A DNA stretch of 64,000 nt, from assembly GCA_963675135.1 (NCBI GenBank), contig OY776133.1:34621494-34685493 (forward strand), written 5' to 3'. The stretch's first letter is position 1. Each line of letters opens with the position of its first letter. The DNA is from Galeopsis tetrahit (taxonomy: Eukaryota > Streptophyta > Magnoliopsida > Lamiales > Lamiaceae). Position numbers and translations under genes: made by a program. The notes beneath the pieces are model-generated. The model saw only the letters and a list, made by a program, of their open reading frames with translations, had not been told where the DNA came from and did no database searches. Below are positions 34,600 to 45,663 of the stretch, in pieces.

Positions 34600-35075
34600 T
34601 TCTTTTACCTCTTACTCTTGCATGATCCGTATGACTCAATTTCTCCTAAGAGTAGATAATACCTCCCATTTGTCCTTGTCATGTAAAACTATTTCTCATC
34701 AATGCGTGTCACATTATACATGGTTTTAAACTTGATGTTGTTGGATTGCCTATCAAATTTGAAACTGCAATGCATTCAAGTTGTACTTGATCCTTAACAA
34801 CTTGTTTGCTTCTGTAAGATCACACTTTATGGCATTAGTGTGTGGTTTGATGACTCCTTATTTGATCCACCTACCCACATTACTATTGCTGACATTTAAT
34901 TCCCTAGTTAGTCTTCTAATTGTGCCTCTTTTCTCAAAAGGTATGTTCTTCATCATTTGAACATCTAAGCTGAACTTTTACATTTCCTTGAATGCCCATT
35001 ATCTTTGATGTGAACAAAATAAGAACTCCATCTAACATTTGTTGTCTTGCAACTTTTCAAGTGTACTGAATAGTT
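34600..35075 (-). pseudogene. mariner transposase fragment
   Basis: Minus-strand text carries blocks of plant mariner transposases: an HTH-like stretch LTRELNVSNSNVGRWIK, KPHTNAIKCDLTEANKLLRI, then, after frame changes, MYNVTRIDEK (holding the first catalytic Asp) and CKSKR. Several stops and shifts interrupt it, among them a stop where the Trp after RIDEK is expected. The downstream half with the second and third catalytic Asp residues is missing, so the protein could not act. Confidence 0.7.
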
Positions 35076-35339
35076 CTCCTATTTTCTCCAAATGATGCAG
35101 CTACTTATTTCACCTTATGTGTTGTTGGCATATCGATTTTTTGTTTGATGGAGAAAGATCAGGTACTCTTCTATAGTTTGTCATGATTTATAAATTTATA
35201 GAGAATTGAATGTGTTTGTTAGGTAGAATGTGTATTTATTGAACACTTAAATTCTGATAGTTTAAGGGTGATTAGACATTTTTTTAAAGAGTTCAGTCCC
35301 AAGGGTGCAAATTCCCTTGGTACAGAGGGAGTACTTTTA

Positions 35340-35620
35340 AAGTTGAAATTTTTTTACTACCCTCATTTTTATTTCTCATAATACTAATAAATAATTTATA
35401 CATTAAAATTTGTGCCCAAAAGTTATGAGTCCTTAGAGCATCTACAGAGGGATTGATGGGTTTGAAGTTTTAAGTTAGCCACATATGTGTCTCCTTAAAA
35501 TTTCTTTACTCCTATCTAAAAAATTCTACCTCCCCCGATGCATTATACCCTAAAAGTATAATTTATGGGTCCTACCATCCAATCATATATATATTCTCTT
35601 TATATTCATTCATTAACTAT
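35340..35620. other. intergenic, no gene seen
   Basis: AT-rich sequence between the mariner element and the next MITE; nothing recognised. Confidence 0.4.
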
Positions 35621-35798
35621 TTACTCCCTTCGTCCTAAAATACTTTTCATAGGTAAGTGAACACACTTTTTAAGAAAGTATAATAATGTGTGAATTTTTT
35701 AGGGGTAATTTTTTAAATGTGTATGTATAAAGTAATAAATTAGTTGACTTGTGTGTATTTGTGGGACAAAAAATAATGGTATTTTATATAAATTGTTA

Positions 35799-37287
35799 CT
35801 CCCTCCGTTCCGGGGAAAGCTCCCCATGAGCTCCGGGCATGGAGGTTAAAAAATACTAATATAATAAGTAGATGTATTAGAGGTTAAATGTGAGAGAGAA
35901 TAGTTACTAGGGTCTTTCTATGGTCAGGAAGGCTTCGCCCTTCCTGATAACAGGAAACTCATTAAACACCATTGGATCATTGATCCAACGCATGATTTTT
36001 TTTATATGATTGCACTTCGCAATAGTGCGTTAATTTGCTCTATGCAATGTGCAATCGCACTGCTTTGCCTAACTAATAAAAAAATTAATAAATATAAAAT
36101 GACAAAAATACCCTTCTAAATTTAAATAAGTAAAAATATTTAATTATCATTTTTATCACTAAAGTTTACATTTTTTTTAATTTGATCACCCACTTATAGT
36201 TAATATCAAAATTGGCCACTCGGAATAAACTCGTATTGGGGTGAAAATGTAATTATAAAATGTTACAAATCTATATTAAATTACTAATTCAGTCCCCTCT
36301 TTGTAAAAATTGATTAAAAACTAAAACTATAAAAATAATTAATAATCAATTAATTAAATAAAAAATAAAATTGTTATGAACTGCAACAGTACGGTAGGTT
36401 TATGAAATTTATTAGATGAATGGTGATTGAATTTATACTTGGCCGCCTAAATCACAATTTCCCACCATGTGTTTTATGCTTATGCTGTTGGTTGTAGGAG
36501 CTGTACATGGCATTTGTAAAATGTACAAACCAAAATTCAGAACAAATAGAAAATTGTAGTATAAAAATATTGGGCAGGGCGGGGACGACCGGACGATGAT
36601 GTAGCGCAGAGCAAATGATAGGGCACGTAATGCGCTGGAAGGGTGGGGGCGATGATGCAGTGCAGATGGTCGAGGAAGATGGGGCGCAATTTAGGGTTCT
36701 CACTGTTTGTAAATTGCACACAGTCAGTGAATTTTATTCTGAAATTATTTTCTGCAGATTAAATTAAAAATTTTAACATTTTTAGTTTTTAATAAAAATA
36801 ATTTATTTTATTAAATAAAATAATGAATCGGGCCAACCTGAAATATTGGGCCGAACCTGGTCGATTTGAAAAAAAATCGATAAAAATAACGTAAATTGAA
36901 CAAAAAATACGTAAATTGAAAAGGTGAATACTTGAAGGATTTAAACTGAATTATGTCTAAATTGCGGGTTTAAAGTGAATATGTTAATGAAATTATCTTA
37001 TTTATAAATATGTGAAATTTGAGTTTTTTTAAAAGAAACATTGCAAGGATATTTTTGTAGTTTTATAAATTTTATTTAAAAATCAATTATTTTATCACAT
37101 GACAAAGGTATATCGCACTATGGCGAAGGTAGACGATGTGTCAATTTTTAATAGGCTTCCTATTGTCAGGAAGGGCGAACACCCTCCCTGAGCATAGAAA
37201 ACCCCTAGTTACTAAAAAAAGAATGGATAACTTTCATTGGGACGGACGAAAAAGGAAAGTTGAGTAGATTTCATTGAGACGTGGGAG
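35799..37287. mobile_element. second Stowaway-type MITE, carrying a MULE
   Basis: CTCCCTCCGTTCC at the left and GGGAG at the right with TA on both outer sides (35797-35798 and 37288-37289). The right subterminal part contains the standard TTTCATTGGGACGGACG motif. Removing it restores the match of the flanks to the copy at 32.8-33 kb. Confidence 0.72.
35910..37205. mobile_element. non-autonomous MULE (1296 bp)
   Basis: Exact 9-bp target duplication TAGTTACTA (35901-35909 and 37206-37214) and about 60-bp terminal inverted repeats (GGGTCTTTCTATGGTCAGGA against GGGGTTTTCTATGCTCAGGG), within which GTCAGGAAGG and CCTTCCTGA can pair. The interior is AT-rich without a convincing protein; a short minus-strand frame at 36452-36721 has no recognisable domain. 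Confidence 0.88.
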
Positions 37288-37499
37288 TATATTTTAAGGG
37301 TGAAGTTTATAAAATGTTTTCCATTTTACAGGTGTGAAAGGTATTATATATGGGACATTTCAAAAAAGAAAGTGTGAAAGGTGTTGTGGGAATAAGGGAG
37401 TTTAATTTATTTTTTTAACTTAAATATTATGTTTAATATTTAACTTTAGAAAATAAATTAGTAACAAACCCTAGAGTAGAGAAGAAAATATTTGTTTTA

Positions 37500-37995
37500 C
37501 CCCTAGATAGAAATGTATATAAGACCCTCATTCATTCTTTCAAAGCATAAGCTCACTTTATTATTGTATATTTTCTCGCTCTATAATTCACTGTTCATCA
37601 TCTTCTTCGTTTCTCAACTATCTTAAGTGTCGGAGGGCTGTCGACTGAGATTTTTTCCGGTCCCTTGGGAAATGGCGAGAGTTCAATCTCTCGCGAGTAC
37701 GTTCATGTTTTCAAAAAAATGCAAATAATGGGTGTTGAAACCCGGGACGCCGTTTCTCGACTATCTTAAGTGTCGGAGGGCCGTCGACTGAGATTTTTTC
37801 TGGTCCCTTGGGAAATGGCGAGAGTTCAATCCCTCGCGAGTACGTTCATGTTTTTAAAAAATTGCAAATAATGGGTGTTGAAACCCGGGACGCCACCCAC
37901 AATATATGTCAATTAATCCTTCCACATGCGCTGTAGGGAATTGAACACAAGACCTACCGATCCTAATGCTTATGGACGCCCCTTGTTGGGGTTTG
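37500..37995 (+). repeat. LTR-like remnant with a 143-bp direct duplication
   Basis: A TATA-like TGTATATAAGACCC near 37515 is followed by a leader and then two tandem copies of a 143-bp unit (37608-37750 and 37751-37892) containing TCTTAAGTGTCGGAGGGC and AAACCCGGGACGCC. This resembles the 3' part of a gypsy LTR, but no partner or internal domain is present. Confidence 0.45.
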
Positions 37996-38098
37996 GGCTA
38001 GAAGTTTTTTTTTTTTTTTTGAGGGGTGGTGCTACAGGGGCAAAAGATAGAAAAGTAAACAACAACAACCTCCTATAGACGTAGTGGACTACTCCACT

Positions 38099-39001
38099 TC
38101 ACTTATCTGAAATGGAAGAGTCAATCGCTTCCTGTGCCAATCGATGAGCACGTTCAGTAAAGAATCGTAGAGTATATTTGAATCTGCACACTACAAACTC
38201 TTTTGATAATTTGATTATTTTCTTCACGATGCTGAATGCTGGTCCAAAGCCATTCAAGTCCAATGAGCACATCCGAATTGCCTGAATGCAATCCGAGTGT
38301 ACCTCAATTTGAGATATACCAATTCTCTTAGCCTCCACGAGCCCCAACTCAATGGCTCTCAATTCCACTTCCAATGGTCCATGTTGTGGAGGTAGAGAAT
38401 GTGAGAATCTAAACATCTCTTCTCCATTCCTTGCCATCAACAATCCCCCAACTCCATATTTCTTTCGTTCCGCATGAAAAGCGCCGTCAACTTCCAGAAT
38501 CTCAATCTCGTTATTCAAGGATGATCCTTCATTATTATCATTGCTTTGATGACTCCTCTTCTCACCCTTTTCTTCTGGCCAGTTTGTCTTCCTAAATAAG
38601 TGTAGGTATCTCAATATTCTCTCTCCCGTTTTGACATTGATTTCTACACGGCACCGATCCTTGTTGTGTAGTATTGTACATCTCTCCCTCCAAATCGCCC
38701 AAGCAATCCCAATAATCTCCTCGAAAGACTCGTTCGACGTTGAATTCTTACAGGCTTGTAACAGATCAAGCGTAGAGAGGAACTGTCCATTTTTAATAAA
38801 ATCCCATATGCCATAATTCTTCCACACCTTCTTGACACCTCTACATTTGAAAATCGCATGCTCAATGTCAGGAAAAAAGGATCCGCAAAACCCACACGAG
38901 GTGGTAGTGGGGATATGCCTTCTTGCAAGATTACCTTCCGTTGCAATAAAATTCATACACATTTTCCAAGCAAAAATTCGAATCTTTGGAGGAATTTTCA
39001 A
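38099..39001 (-). pseudogene. LINE zf-RVT tail and RNase H domain
   Basis: MKIPPKIRIFAWKMCMNFIA starts the zinc-binding RVT tail (CGFCGSFFPDIEHAIFKC). RNase H follows with ILEVDGAFHAERKKYGVGGL (Asp), EVELRAIELGL (Glu), EVHSDCIQAIRMC (Asp) and a C-terminal ERAHRLAQEAI. The usual final Asp of HxxNxxAD is not clear. A stop at the left edge of the preceding frame (39005) and a frame change separate it from the reverse transcriptase. Confidence 0.85.
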
Positions 39002-39004
39002 GTT

Positions 39005-39634
39005 TCAAATTGTGTTCCACCATCTTTGATTATCCTCCTGGTAGGAGGTAGAAGGTGTATAAATCCTACCTCTCAATCTATCCAAAGCTACCTTGTAACC
39101 TGTTTTGACCGTGTATCTTCCTTTTCCGTCGAAAAGCCAAAATCTCGAGTCTTCGACATCATCATCCCCAACAGCCGTGCGGAGGATTCCTTCCACTTCA
39201 TGTGGGAGAAAAACAATTTTTATCATCTCCTCATCCCATTCTCTGTTTTGGTTAAGAAATCTTGAGACATTGTTTCCAGTAGCAATGGATGAATTAATTC
39301 TTCCCTCTTTTAGTCCCAGTACCCATTTATCCTTATGCAATCGAATCGTGTTACCATTTCTGATTGTCCACCGCATACCTTCATGTAAGACTTCTCTACT
39401 AGTGCACAAAGATCTCCATATTGATGAAGGGTTGCTTCCTATTTCTGCGTCCATAATATCCACATGTTTGAAGTATCTAGCCTTAAAAACCTTTCCAACT
39501 AAAGAGTTAGGGTTTTCTATCATCCGCCACACTTGTTTAGCTAATGAGGCTCGATTGAATTGCATCATTTTTATAAATCCCATTCCCCCTTCACTCTTTG
39601 GTTTACAAAATTCATCCCACTTTTGCCAATGCAT
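39005..39634 (-). pseudogene. LINE reverse transcriptase C-terminal/linker part
   Basis: HWQKWDEFCKPKSEGGMGFI, QFNRASLAKQVWRMIENPNS and WTIRNGNTIRLHKDKWVLG are the standard linker blocks of plant LINE ORF2 between the reverse transcriptase and zf-RVT. It connects to the next part by frame changes in 39635-39913, where one codon expected to be Trp is TGA. Confidence 0.85.
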
Positions 39635-39913
39635 CTTGTTGTGCTCTAGCTTGCCGCCTTCCCCACCAAAAGTTTACCATTAATGATTCCATCTGGTCAC
39701 AAACGCCTTTTGGAACCTGAAAGCACATCATGACGTAAGATGGTATAGCCTGAAGTATCGACTTTATCAAAACTTCTCTTCCCCCCTCAGAGAAATCACT
39801 ATTCTTTCAATTCATGATCTTTTGCTTCATCCTATCGACCAGGAAAGAAAACTGCATCTTCTTACCTCTAAAAGAAAAGGTTGGAAGGCCGAGGTACAAT
39901 TGATGTCCTTGAG

Positions 39914-40474
39914 TCAGTCGAATCCAAGGATATTCTTGACGTCCTCCTTGTTACGTGCCTCTGTATTAGGGCTGAAGAGGATTGTAGCTTTATCAAAGTT
40001 AATCATCTGACCTGATGCTTCTTCATACTGCCTGAGAGCTGTCTTAATTTCCAATCCATTCTCCTTTGTTGCTTTAAAGAAAATGATATTATCATCCGCG
40101 AAGAAGAGGTGAGAGATCATTGGTGCACCCCTTGCAATTTTTATGCCTTCCAGATTCCCTTCATTTACCTTTCTAGATATACAATTAGATAGGCCCTGAG
40201 CGCAAAGAACAAAAAGAAATGGGGACAACGGGTCCCCTTGTCTCAATCCCCTTGGCGGGGTGATTTCTCCAACTACCGTGCTATTGATTTTGAAAGCATA
40301 TCTAACCGAAGTGACGCATCTTAAGACGAGTTCAATCACTTTGTGGGAAAAGCCCAATTTCAACATTTGAGTCTGTAGAAATTTCCACTCAATTCGACCA
40401 TATGCTTTACTCATATCCAATTTCAAAACCGCGTAACCTTTTCGACTTTTATTATGTTTCAACCAAGGTTGCAA
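39914..40474 (-). pseudogene. LINE reverse transcriptase, palm with active site
   Basis: LKLDMSKAYGRIEWKFLQ (first catalytic Asp), PPRGLRQGDPLSPFLFVLCA and SHLFFADDNIIFF (catalytic Asp pair). The right border is the hAT element, whose 8-bp duplication copies the codons at the break; the frame continues into the piece at 44663-45418. Confidence 0.9.
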
Positions 40475-41352
40475 AAATCGGTTCTAGGCACCGCCTAGGC
40501 GGCGACTAGTCGCTAAGCGGAAGGCATCCGATGGGATTTCATGTAAATCGGACAATATAGTCGGTTGGGCCATTAGGCGCCGCCTAGGCGGCCATTTCCC
40601 ACAAATCGTCTATTTTTTTTATTTTATTTTTTATTATAAATTCCAAAACAACGTCATTTATACTCAGTAAATAAAATAAAAAATTACCATTTACATTTTG
40701 TATAACGTGAATTTGGCCATTTGGAAAACATTCAAAAAACTAGGGTTCTCTTCTCTCACCTGAAAATGGAGTAGTTTCAATCTTTCTTCAATCTTCTCTC
40801 ACCCCAAATCCAGTTCTTGCTCACCGTCGACCACCTGAAAACTAGGGACCCGCCGCCTCCACCGTCGAGGGAGCCTGCCGCAGCCACCGTTACTGTGAAT
40901 TGAGTCTGCAGCAGTGCGTAGTTGCTGCTCCGGCTGCGACTAAGGCCCCAAAGCATTGTTGAAGATGGAGAATTGATTGATTGAAGAAATTCAGGTATGC
41001 AATTTTAAAGGGATTGGTGGAGGTGGTGATAAAATTGGATAAACAGATGCAGCGAAAAGGGGCGAAGTGCTCTGTTTTGATTTTTGTTTCAGGATTATAT
41101 TTTTTTTAGTCCATTAAGTTACCACAATTTTGAATTTAGTCCATCAGATTACCACTTTTTGAATTTAGTCCATTAAGTTTTGATTTATTTTGATTTTGGT
41201 CCAGTTACCTGCTACAGCAGGTTTAACAGGTCATTTTTTAAAACACACCCCATAAAATGTTATACACACCCCAAATGTTAAACACACCACACTAAAATTT
41301 AAAATTCATTTTTTATTACTATACACACCCCAACTATTTCCTATTTAATAAA

Positions 41353-42952
41353 GGAGATTTCACATAAAAGGTCATTTCACCTAGTGTTTTTTTAAATAAA
41401 GACATGATTTGAAATAGTTTCAGAATAAGGACAAAATGGAACATAAATGTACCATCATGCCCTTAATACATAAATTCGGAATTAATATGGAGAGAATGTT
41501 TAAATGTTTGAAATTTAAAGCCAAGTCTATCAGCTCATTAAATCCCCCCGAATTACGCAATTAATTAAAACCTTCCAAAAATTAAACTTCCTAAACAACA
41601 CCGGACAGAAGTCCTTAATTTTGGGCAGAATTTTGGGGTTTTTCAATTTGTGAAGAAAGGAAACCGTGAAGTACGGAAGAAGACGAAATGAGAAGTGAGA
41701 AGAACATTTTGCTCCCTAGACCATGGTTGGAAAATTAATATAAAATCTAAATCTGCATAATAAAATGAATAATGCAGAACAATGAAAGCTAAAACTGCAT
41801 AATAAAATGAATAATGCAGAACAATGAAATCTAAAACTGCATAATAAAATGAATAATGCAGAAAAAATAGTACGGTGTCTTCATATTAGAATGTGATTAT
41901 GTAAAAATACGTATACATATGCAAAATAAGATCTGCATTATCCCTTACCAAACCAATAACAAATAATCATGAACTACATTTCAGCAACGCGCACGTAAAT
42001 CATCACAATTACACGAAAACAGAGCAACATTGAACCTAAATTAAAATCATCTCAAAAAATCCTAAATTCTTTGCAAATTATGTGTGTACGTGTGGAATTA
42101 ATAATCATACCCTTGGCAAAACTCTTCATCTGACCGGATTAATGGTTCCCATGTGGACCATACGCTGCGTCGCCCCACTCCTAGGCGATAAAATCGTCGT
42201 CAAAGGCCCACCTCCGCCACCTCGATCCGGATTCTGGACCTTGATGTGGAAGACTACTGTATCTCCGGCGGCTTCGCGTCCGTCATCCATAATGAAGAAA
42301 TCGGTGAAGTTTGAATCCCATAGGAATATAAAGAAACGATCGCGTGGAAAGTCTCTTGATCATGTCCAGTCGAAAGAACAGATCGAGGAAACAATTATGG
42401 AAGAGCAAAGGAGACGAGACCTTATAGCCATGGCCGTCGTTGAAAGAGAGGAACAAGCCTCTAAGCATCACCCCGCCGATCGTGAAGCCCTAATCTCGAT
42501 TCCAATCCCTAAAAGCAACAAGCAGCCGATCGAAGAATCTGACTGTGCAGGAAATCTAAACATTGATTTGGATTCTGAGAGTGCAATTAATTATCAAAAG
42601 GAAGGGTTCGTTGAGGCAATAGACGATTTCGTTGTGAAGAAGGCGATGCAATAAACTAACGTTACCTTACGCAGCAGAAACTTTGAGAATGATGATTATG
42701 AGCGCCTGGATCAGGTAACATTTGCCAATGTTGATAATCAATTGAAGAGGTATGTGGTTGAATCTATGGCGACAAATAAGGAAGATGAAGACTTGTTATT
42801 TAATTATTAAATTAATAAATTCATTTCCATATTTAAATATAAGGGTATAATGGGTTATTAACATGCGTTTTTGTCCTTTTTTAAAAAGATTATAATAGTT
42901 GTCCTTTATTAAGAAGCTAGGTGTCTAAATGGCCTTTTTTATAAATTTTCTC
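41353..42952 (+). mobile_element. inner MULE carrying an ORF (Pack-MULE-like)
   Basis: Exact 9-bp duplication TTTAATAAA (41344-41352 and 42953-42961). Terminal inverted repeats (GGAGATTTCACATAAAAGGTC against GAGAAAATTTATAAAAAAGGCC, then CCTAG) are about 80-100 bp and moderately diverged. The interior holds non-repetitive, less AT-rich sequence with a 190-codon frame, the layout of a MULE that captured host sequence. Confidence 0.8.
42082..42654 (+). CDS. 190-aa ORF inside the inner MULE, unknown
   Basis: I do not recognise the product. The N-terminal ~45 residues are mixed, then a proline run (KGPPPPPRSGFW), a basic stretch (KKSVKFESHRNIKKRSRGKS), a charged helix-prone segment (KEQIEETIMEEQRRRDLIAM) and an acidic C-terminus. 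No signal peptide or membrane segment is seen. G+C content and codon use are clearly richer than the surrounding MULE, which suggests captured host exon sequence. After the stop, text such as RNFENDDYERLDQVTFAN continues in another frame, so the original gene may have had an intron or the copy is shifted. Could be a chimeric transcript or non-functional. Confidence 0.4.
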   Translation: MCTCGINNHTLGKTLHLTGLMVPMWTIRCVAPLLGDKIVVKGPPPPPRSGFWTLMWKTTVSPAASRPSSIMKKSVKFESHRNIKKRSRGKSLDHVQSKEQIEETIMEEQRRRDLIAMAVVEREEQASKHHPADREALISIPIPKSNKQPIEESDCAGNLNIDLDSESAINYQKEGFVEAIDDFVVKKAMQ

Positions 42953-44662
42953 TTTAATAAATTGCCAAAAATAATTAAATTAAAAAAATTTAAATTTAAA
43001 TTAATATGAAAAATATAAATAAAACCTATAAAAAAAATCCCCTAAATCTTCAAAAATTAAACAAAGCTAAAAAAAAAAATTAATTTAACTAGTTTTGAAA
43101 ATTTAGTTGATTTTCTACTATTTTTAAATTTTATTTAGCCTTATTTTCGACGTTTTTTATAGAAGTTAAAACGCAAATAAAACATTAATAAAGCAATGGA
43201 GTTTTAAATTTTTTTATTTTTTATTTTTTAAAATATTTCTTTTATATTACCTAAACCTACTAACACCCCATATATTTTATATACACTCCAAACGTTAAAT
43301 ATAAAAATTCAAAAATCAAATATAGTTAAATAAAATCATAAACATATTTAATAAATTGTCAAAAAGAATTTAATTAAAAAAGTAAAAATTCAAATTAATA
43401 TGAAAAATATAAATAAAACCTATAAAAAATATATAAATCTTCAAAATTTTAATAAAGCTAAAACATTAATTAATTTAATTAATTTTAAAAATTTAGTTGA
43501 TTTTTACTACTTTTATAGATTTTTTTTATTTAATTTAATAATTTTTTCAAGTTGATTTTTTTTAATTTATTAAAAATCTTCAAAAATAGTAAAAAAATCA
43601 ATTAAATCTTCAAAACTAATTAAATTAATTAATGTTTTTATCTTTGTTTAATTTTTGAAGATTTTAGTGATTTTTTTATAGGTTTTATTTATATTTTTTA
43701 TATTAATTTAAATTCTTAATTTTTTTAATTTAATTATTTTTAGCAATTTATTAAATATATTTATGATTTTATTTAACTATATTTGATTTTTGAATTTTTG
43801 TGTTTAACGTTTGGAGTGTAGGTTCATGTAATATAAAAGAAATATTTAAAAAAGTCCATTGCTTTATATGATATTTAACTATATTTGATTTTTTAATTTA
43901 TAGGGTGTTAGTAGGTTCATGTAATATAATAGAAATATTTAAAAGAAAAATAAAATAAAATGAATTTAAAACTCCATTGCTTTATTAATATTTTATTTGC
44001 ATTCTAACTTCTATAAAAAAAGTCGAAAATAAGGCTAAATAAAATTTAAAAAGAGTAGAAAATCAACTAAATCTTCAAAAGTAATTAAATTAGTTATTTT
44101 AACTTTGTTTAATTTTTAAAGATTTTAGGCGATTTTTATAGGTTTTATTTATATTTTTCATATTAATTTGAATTCTTATTTTTTTAATTTAATTATTTTT
44201 GACAATTTATTAAATAGAAAATAGTTGGGGGTGTGTATAGTAATAAAAAATAATTTTTAAATTTTAGTGTGGTGTGTTTAATATTTGGGGTGTGTATAAC
44301 ATTTTATGGGGTGTATTTTAAAAAATGACCTGTTAAACCTGCTGTAGCAGGTAACTGGACCAAAATCAAAATAAATTGAAATTTAATGGACTAAATTCAA
44401 AAAATGGTAACCTGATGGACTAAATTCAAAATTGTGGTAACTTAATGGACTAAAAAAAATATAATCCCTTTGTTTCATATTGTATTCTTATTTTAATAAT
44501 TTACAATTTGGCGGTGATAATATAATAATAATAAATATATAATCATTATCCTTATTTTTACAGCATAAGGCTAAGATGCATTTAAAAAAAAAAACAAGAT
44601 GAGCACCTAGTCGGCCTAGGCGCTAGGCGGTCCCTAACTGCCCAGTTAATTATTTCCGATTT

Positions 44663-45418
44663 TTACAACCTTGGTTTCAACCAATACATACACTCAAAAC
44701 TGATCAACACGTTATCCGCAATCTGACTCTCCTTCACAAACGCACTCTGATTTTCATCAATCACTTGTGGTAAAATTCTTTTCAATCTATTTGCGATAGT
44801 TTTAGCCACAAATCTGTAGATCACATTGGTCAAATTGATTGGTCGATACTCCTTGAGTGTTTCCGGTTTTTTGACTTTGGGGATAAGAGAGATAATCGTT
44901 TTATTCCAGTCATTTAAATCTTGTCCCTCATTCAAAATTTTGAGAACCCCATTAGTGACTTCAGGCCCGACTATGTACCACATCTCTTGAAAGAAGCGTA
45001 CATTAAACCCATCTGGTCCCGGGGCTTTGTTCGGATGCATTTCGAACACTGCCTCTTGCACTTCCTCTTTTGTATAAGGAAGTTCCAAGATTGTATTCAT
45101 GTTATCATCAACCATAGCTATAGAAGACCGTGTAATTGTCTCAATTTGGTCTACTGATGGGTTTGTTGATCTAAATAAATCTCCATAGTAATCTTCTAAT
45201 AGATGAGTGATGTCGGCCTTCGTGTTAATCCATCTTCCCTCCTCGTTTCTCAATTTCGAAATCGAATTCCTTGATCTTCGTTCCGTAGCTTTTCTATGGA
45301 AGTAGGCTGTGTTTCTGTCTCCACTTTTAATCCAATTAATTCGCGATCTTTGCTGCCACAATTCCTCTTGTTGGGAGCACAGCTTTTCAAGTTCGTCTTC
45401 CATGTTTTGAATTCTCAT
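44663..45418 (-). pseudogene. LINE reverse transcriptase, fingers part
   Basis: SRINWIKSGDRNTAYFHRKA, NKAPGPDGFNVRFFQEMW, EYRPINLTNVIYRFVAKTIA and QSAFVKESQIADNVLISFE are the N-terminal blocks of a plant LINE reverse transcriptase. The last codons before 44674 are LINE (WLK); the few beyond are hAT sequence. Confidence 0.9.
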
Positions 45419-45663
45419 TTCACTTAATTCCTCACTGTTTTGATTATCCTCATGCTTAAGAATATTTATGATTCTTGCAATTCTCCTATCAATATTTCCT
45501 ACTACAACTTTGGCCCACTTAGTTAAAGTTCTTGCACGGTTACCCTGGAGGTTAAAGGCATCGAAGAGTCATTTTTCTTCCATGAATCGTCAAGAACACT
45601 TCGAAATTTCTGTTCTTGCAGCCAAGCGTTTTCGAACATGAAGGGTTTTTCAAGATTCTGAGG

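Larger units (their letters stand above)
33743..35331 (-). mobile_element. plant mariner-like element with broken transposase
   Basis: Terminal CTCCCTC... inverted repeats at both ends with TA on each side (33741-33742 and 35332-35333). GAATTTGCAC motifs recur near both ends. Contains a minus-strand transposase relic at 34600-35075 and, left of it, a CT-rich leader with four approximately 60-bp tandem repeats. At 1.6 kb it is about half the size expected for an autonomous plant mariner element. Confidence 0.75.
35624..37400. mobile_element. Stowaway-like MITE, interrupted
   Basis: Begins TTACTCCCTTCGTCC and ends in AATAAGGGAGT, and matches the uninterrupted copy at 32768-32998. The middle is displaced by a second Stowaway element. 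Ends are imperfect and TA duplication is not exact on the right. Confidence 0.55.
41092..44468. mobile_element. fold-back MULE with near full-length inverted arms
   Basis: Exact 9-bp duplication TTTGTTTCA (41083-41091 and 44469-44477). Outer 260 bp at each end are almost identical inverted copies (GGATTATATTTTTTTTAGTC...). After removing the inner MULE (41353-42952 plus one 9-bp repeat), the inverted similarity continues: 42962-43560 pairs with about 43600-44210, so the element of about 1.77 kb is nearly one palindrome with arms of about 0.85 kb. No transposase. Confidence 0.92.
40464..44673. mobile_element. hAT element inside the LINE, itself carrying MULEs
   Basis: Ends CAAGGTTGCAAAAATCGG and its inverted counterpart with one mismatch in the first 17-18 bases; exact 8-bp duplication GTTTCAAC (40456-40463 and 44674-44681). 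Subterminal CGCCTAGGCG/CCTAGGCGC motifs occur at both ends. Without the inserted MULE it is about 820 bp, non-coding, with a GC-rich stretch at 40820-40950. Confidence 0.93.

Noticed and set aside
34252..34625. Two overlapping forward ORFs
   Set aside because: They arise from approximately 60-bp tandem repeats in the mariner element; no domain, and both frames are open only because of the repeat.
36452..36721. Small minus-strand ORF within the MULE
   Set aside because: No recognisable domain, Cys/Pro/Ser-rich random-like composition, no conserved start context; not supported as a gene.
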